Below are positions 63,134 through 64,000 of a stretch of DNA of 64,000 nt, one piece after another (positions within the stretch are counted from its first letter, which is position 1; each line of letters opens with the position of its first letter). The position numbers were made by a program, and so were the translations under genes. Origin of the DNA: Dyadobacter sp. CY323 (GTDB lineage: Bacteria; Bacteroidota; Bacteroidia; Cytophagales; Spirosomataceae); contig NZ_JAJUXH010000007.1 in the NCBI RefSeq assembly GCF_021390245.1, positions 62,001 through 126,000 on the forward strand. Reading direction: 5' to 3'. Below the pieces are notes generated by a model. The model was given only the letters and a program-made list of their open reading frames with translations, was not told where the DNA came from and searched no databases.

Positions 63134-63253
63134 GCAACTTCAATTCCGCGAGGCCTGTTTGGCAAGATGGAACACTTTGAAAAATTTGCTTGTTAATGCC
63201 TTGAAAATCAGCAAGTATTCATCACTACTGTCAATCATACCTGCACATTCTGT

Positions 63254-63853
63254 TTGAACGTGAAAAAAATTAAGTTAGAAATTCTGGGGCTTTCGCCCAG
63301 CCAATCTCAGGCCGGTTCTTTTGCTTTGGTGCTGGGAGAAGAATCCGGCAACCGTCGCTTGCCGATCATCATTGGTGTATTCGAAGCCCAGGCGATTGCG
63401 GTTCAGATCGAAAATATTGTCCCTAATCGTCCCATGACGCATGATTTGTTCAAATCATTCGCCGATGGAATGAATTACACGTTGAAAGAAATTGTCATCT
63501 CTGATCTGAAAGAAGGGATTTTTTACGCAAAGATCATTTGCACGGATTCGCTCCGGCAGGTGGAAATTGATGCACGTCCCTCCGACGCAATAGCGATCGG
63601 GCTGCGTTTTGCCATTCCTATTTACACTTACGAAGCTATTTTATCCGAAGCCGGAATCGTTTCCAGCTCGCTGACTGAGGACGAAGAAGATGATGACGAA
63701 ACGGTTCGCGAGACTGTGAAAGCATCCGGTTCGAAAGATCAGTTACGTGACCTCCCATTCGACGAGCTACAACGAATGCTCGACGATGCGCTTGCAAAAG
63801 AAGACTACGAAAAAGCAGCCAAGATCCGCGACGAAATGGGCCGCAGGAACTGA
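63254..63853 (+). CDS. Bifunctional nuclease family protein (DUF151) with UVR motif
   Basis: The N-terminal part (about 1-130) is the bifunctional nuclease/DUF151 domain: LSPSQSQAGSFALVLGEESGNRRLPIIIGVFEAQAIAVQIE (in part), then MTHDLFKSFADGMNY and IDARPSDAIAIGLRF. The C-terminus has a UVR-type helical motif (FDELQRMLDDALAKEDYEKAAKIRDEM, in part, about 168-196), which in UvrB/UvrC and ClpC mediates protein contact. An acidic linker (EDEEDDDE) joins the two. The start may be TTG 63254 or, more likely, GTG 63260 (MKKIKLEILGLS). The gene follows etfBA in Bacteroidota chromosomes as far as I recall. The in vivo role is not settled. Confidence 0.88.
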   Translation: MNVKKIKLEILGLSPSQSQAGSFALVLGEESGNRRLPIIIGVFEAQAIAVQIENIVPNRPMTHDLFKSFADGMNYTLKEIVISDLKEGIFYAKIICTDSLRQVEIDARPSDAIAIGLRFAIPIYTYEAILSEAGIVSSSLTEDEEDDDETVRETVKASGSKDQLRDLPFDELQRMLDDALAKEDYEKAAKIRDEMGRRN

Positions 63854-63887
63854 CCAAGCAACTTTGTTAAGTTAAAAATAGTTAAGG

Positions 63888-63910
63888 AAGCCCTCTAATT
63901 GGGCTTTTTT
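63888..63910 (+). terminator. Intrinsic terminator after the nuclease gene
   Basis: AAGCCC (63888-63893) pairs with GGGCTT (63901-63906), loop TCTAATT, followed by a T-run. Confidence 0.8.
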
Positions 63911-63985
63911 GAATTATAAATCCTTATTTTTGCCACACCTCGTTTTCCCGAACTTCAAGTAACATAAGCGAAATCGTACGCTCTC

Positions 63986-64000
63986 ATGCCTAAAAAAAAG
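63986..64000 (+). CDS. Possible start of the next gene (cut by the window)
   Basis: ATG at 63986 followed by CCT AAA AAA AAG (MPKKK) begins about 75 bp after a terminator and in the right direction for a new gene. Only five codons are present, so neither the frame nor the product can be judged. Confidence 0.3.

Overview
The window comes from a Bacteroidota chromosome, most likely a Cytophagales member close to Dyadobacter/Spirosomataceae. This is an inference from gene content: a GT3-type (eukaryote-like) glycogen synthase, TonB receptor, LytS/LytTR pairs, a two-component propeller kinase, Tat-exported sugar enzymes, TAnnTTTG promoter-like boxes, and no obvious Shine-Dalgarno sites. I see no rRNA, tRNA, CRISPR array, transposase or phage gene.

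Layout. 0-3.4 kb: translation genes thrS-infC-rpmI-rplT. 3.5-9.4 kb: Tat-exported phospholipase C, dnaK, and a small ORF coupled to an SDR dehydrogenase. 9.5-15.8 kb: VanZ-like protein, pgi, a sugar isomerase-like TIM barrel, a DUF5009-type membrane protein, and glycogen synthase. 15.9-34.4 kb: a long minus-strand signalling block. In transcription order it reads STAS, GlgX, STAS, RsbW-like kinase, membrane-anchored nSTAND-WD40 NTPase, TonB-dependent receptor, GNAT, ATP/ADP-translocase-like HEAT protein, propeller kinase without its phospho-acceptor histidine, small intact histidine kinase, and receiver-SpoIIE phosphatase. Most junctions are 3-55 bp. It has the parts of a partner-switching system joined to two-component sensing, and glycogen genes flank it.

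34.5-45.2 kb: an AGE-type epimerase, then a minus-strand cluster of VOC, two DJ-1/PfpI proteins, a GMC oxidoreductase, a ThDP enzyme and five NTF2/SnoaL-like proteins (seven domains). Its function is unknown. 45.6-48.4 kb: a divergent three-gene unit of pseudo-receiver-GAF protein, LytS kinase and LytTR regulator, joined by ATGA overlaps. 48.5-50.3 kb: a bestrophin channel 7 bp before an LCIB-type carbonic anhydrase, the same pair of families used for bicarbonate handling in algal CO2 concentration. 50.4-53.6 kb: three tandem secreted C1q-like paralogs, followed by a remnant of a second LCIB gene.

53.6-60.2 kb: secreted and Tat-exported carbohydrate genes plus RluF. 60.3-64 kb: a small orphan, a TPR protein, etfBA and a bifunctional nuclease.

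Intergenic DNA carries several families of short periodic repeats: 10-bp GTCAT/ATGAC arrays in inverted pairs, 7-bp TTAGC arrays, and a 30-bp tandem array of hairpins. The strongest leads are the bestrophin/LCIB pair with its remnant, the signalling block, the NTF2/ThDP/GMC cluster and the repeat arrays.
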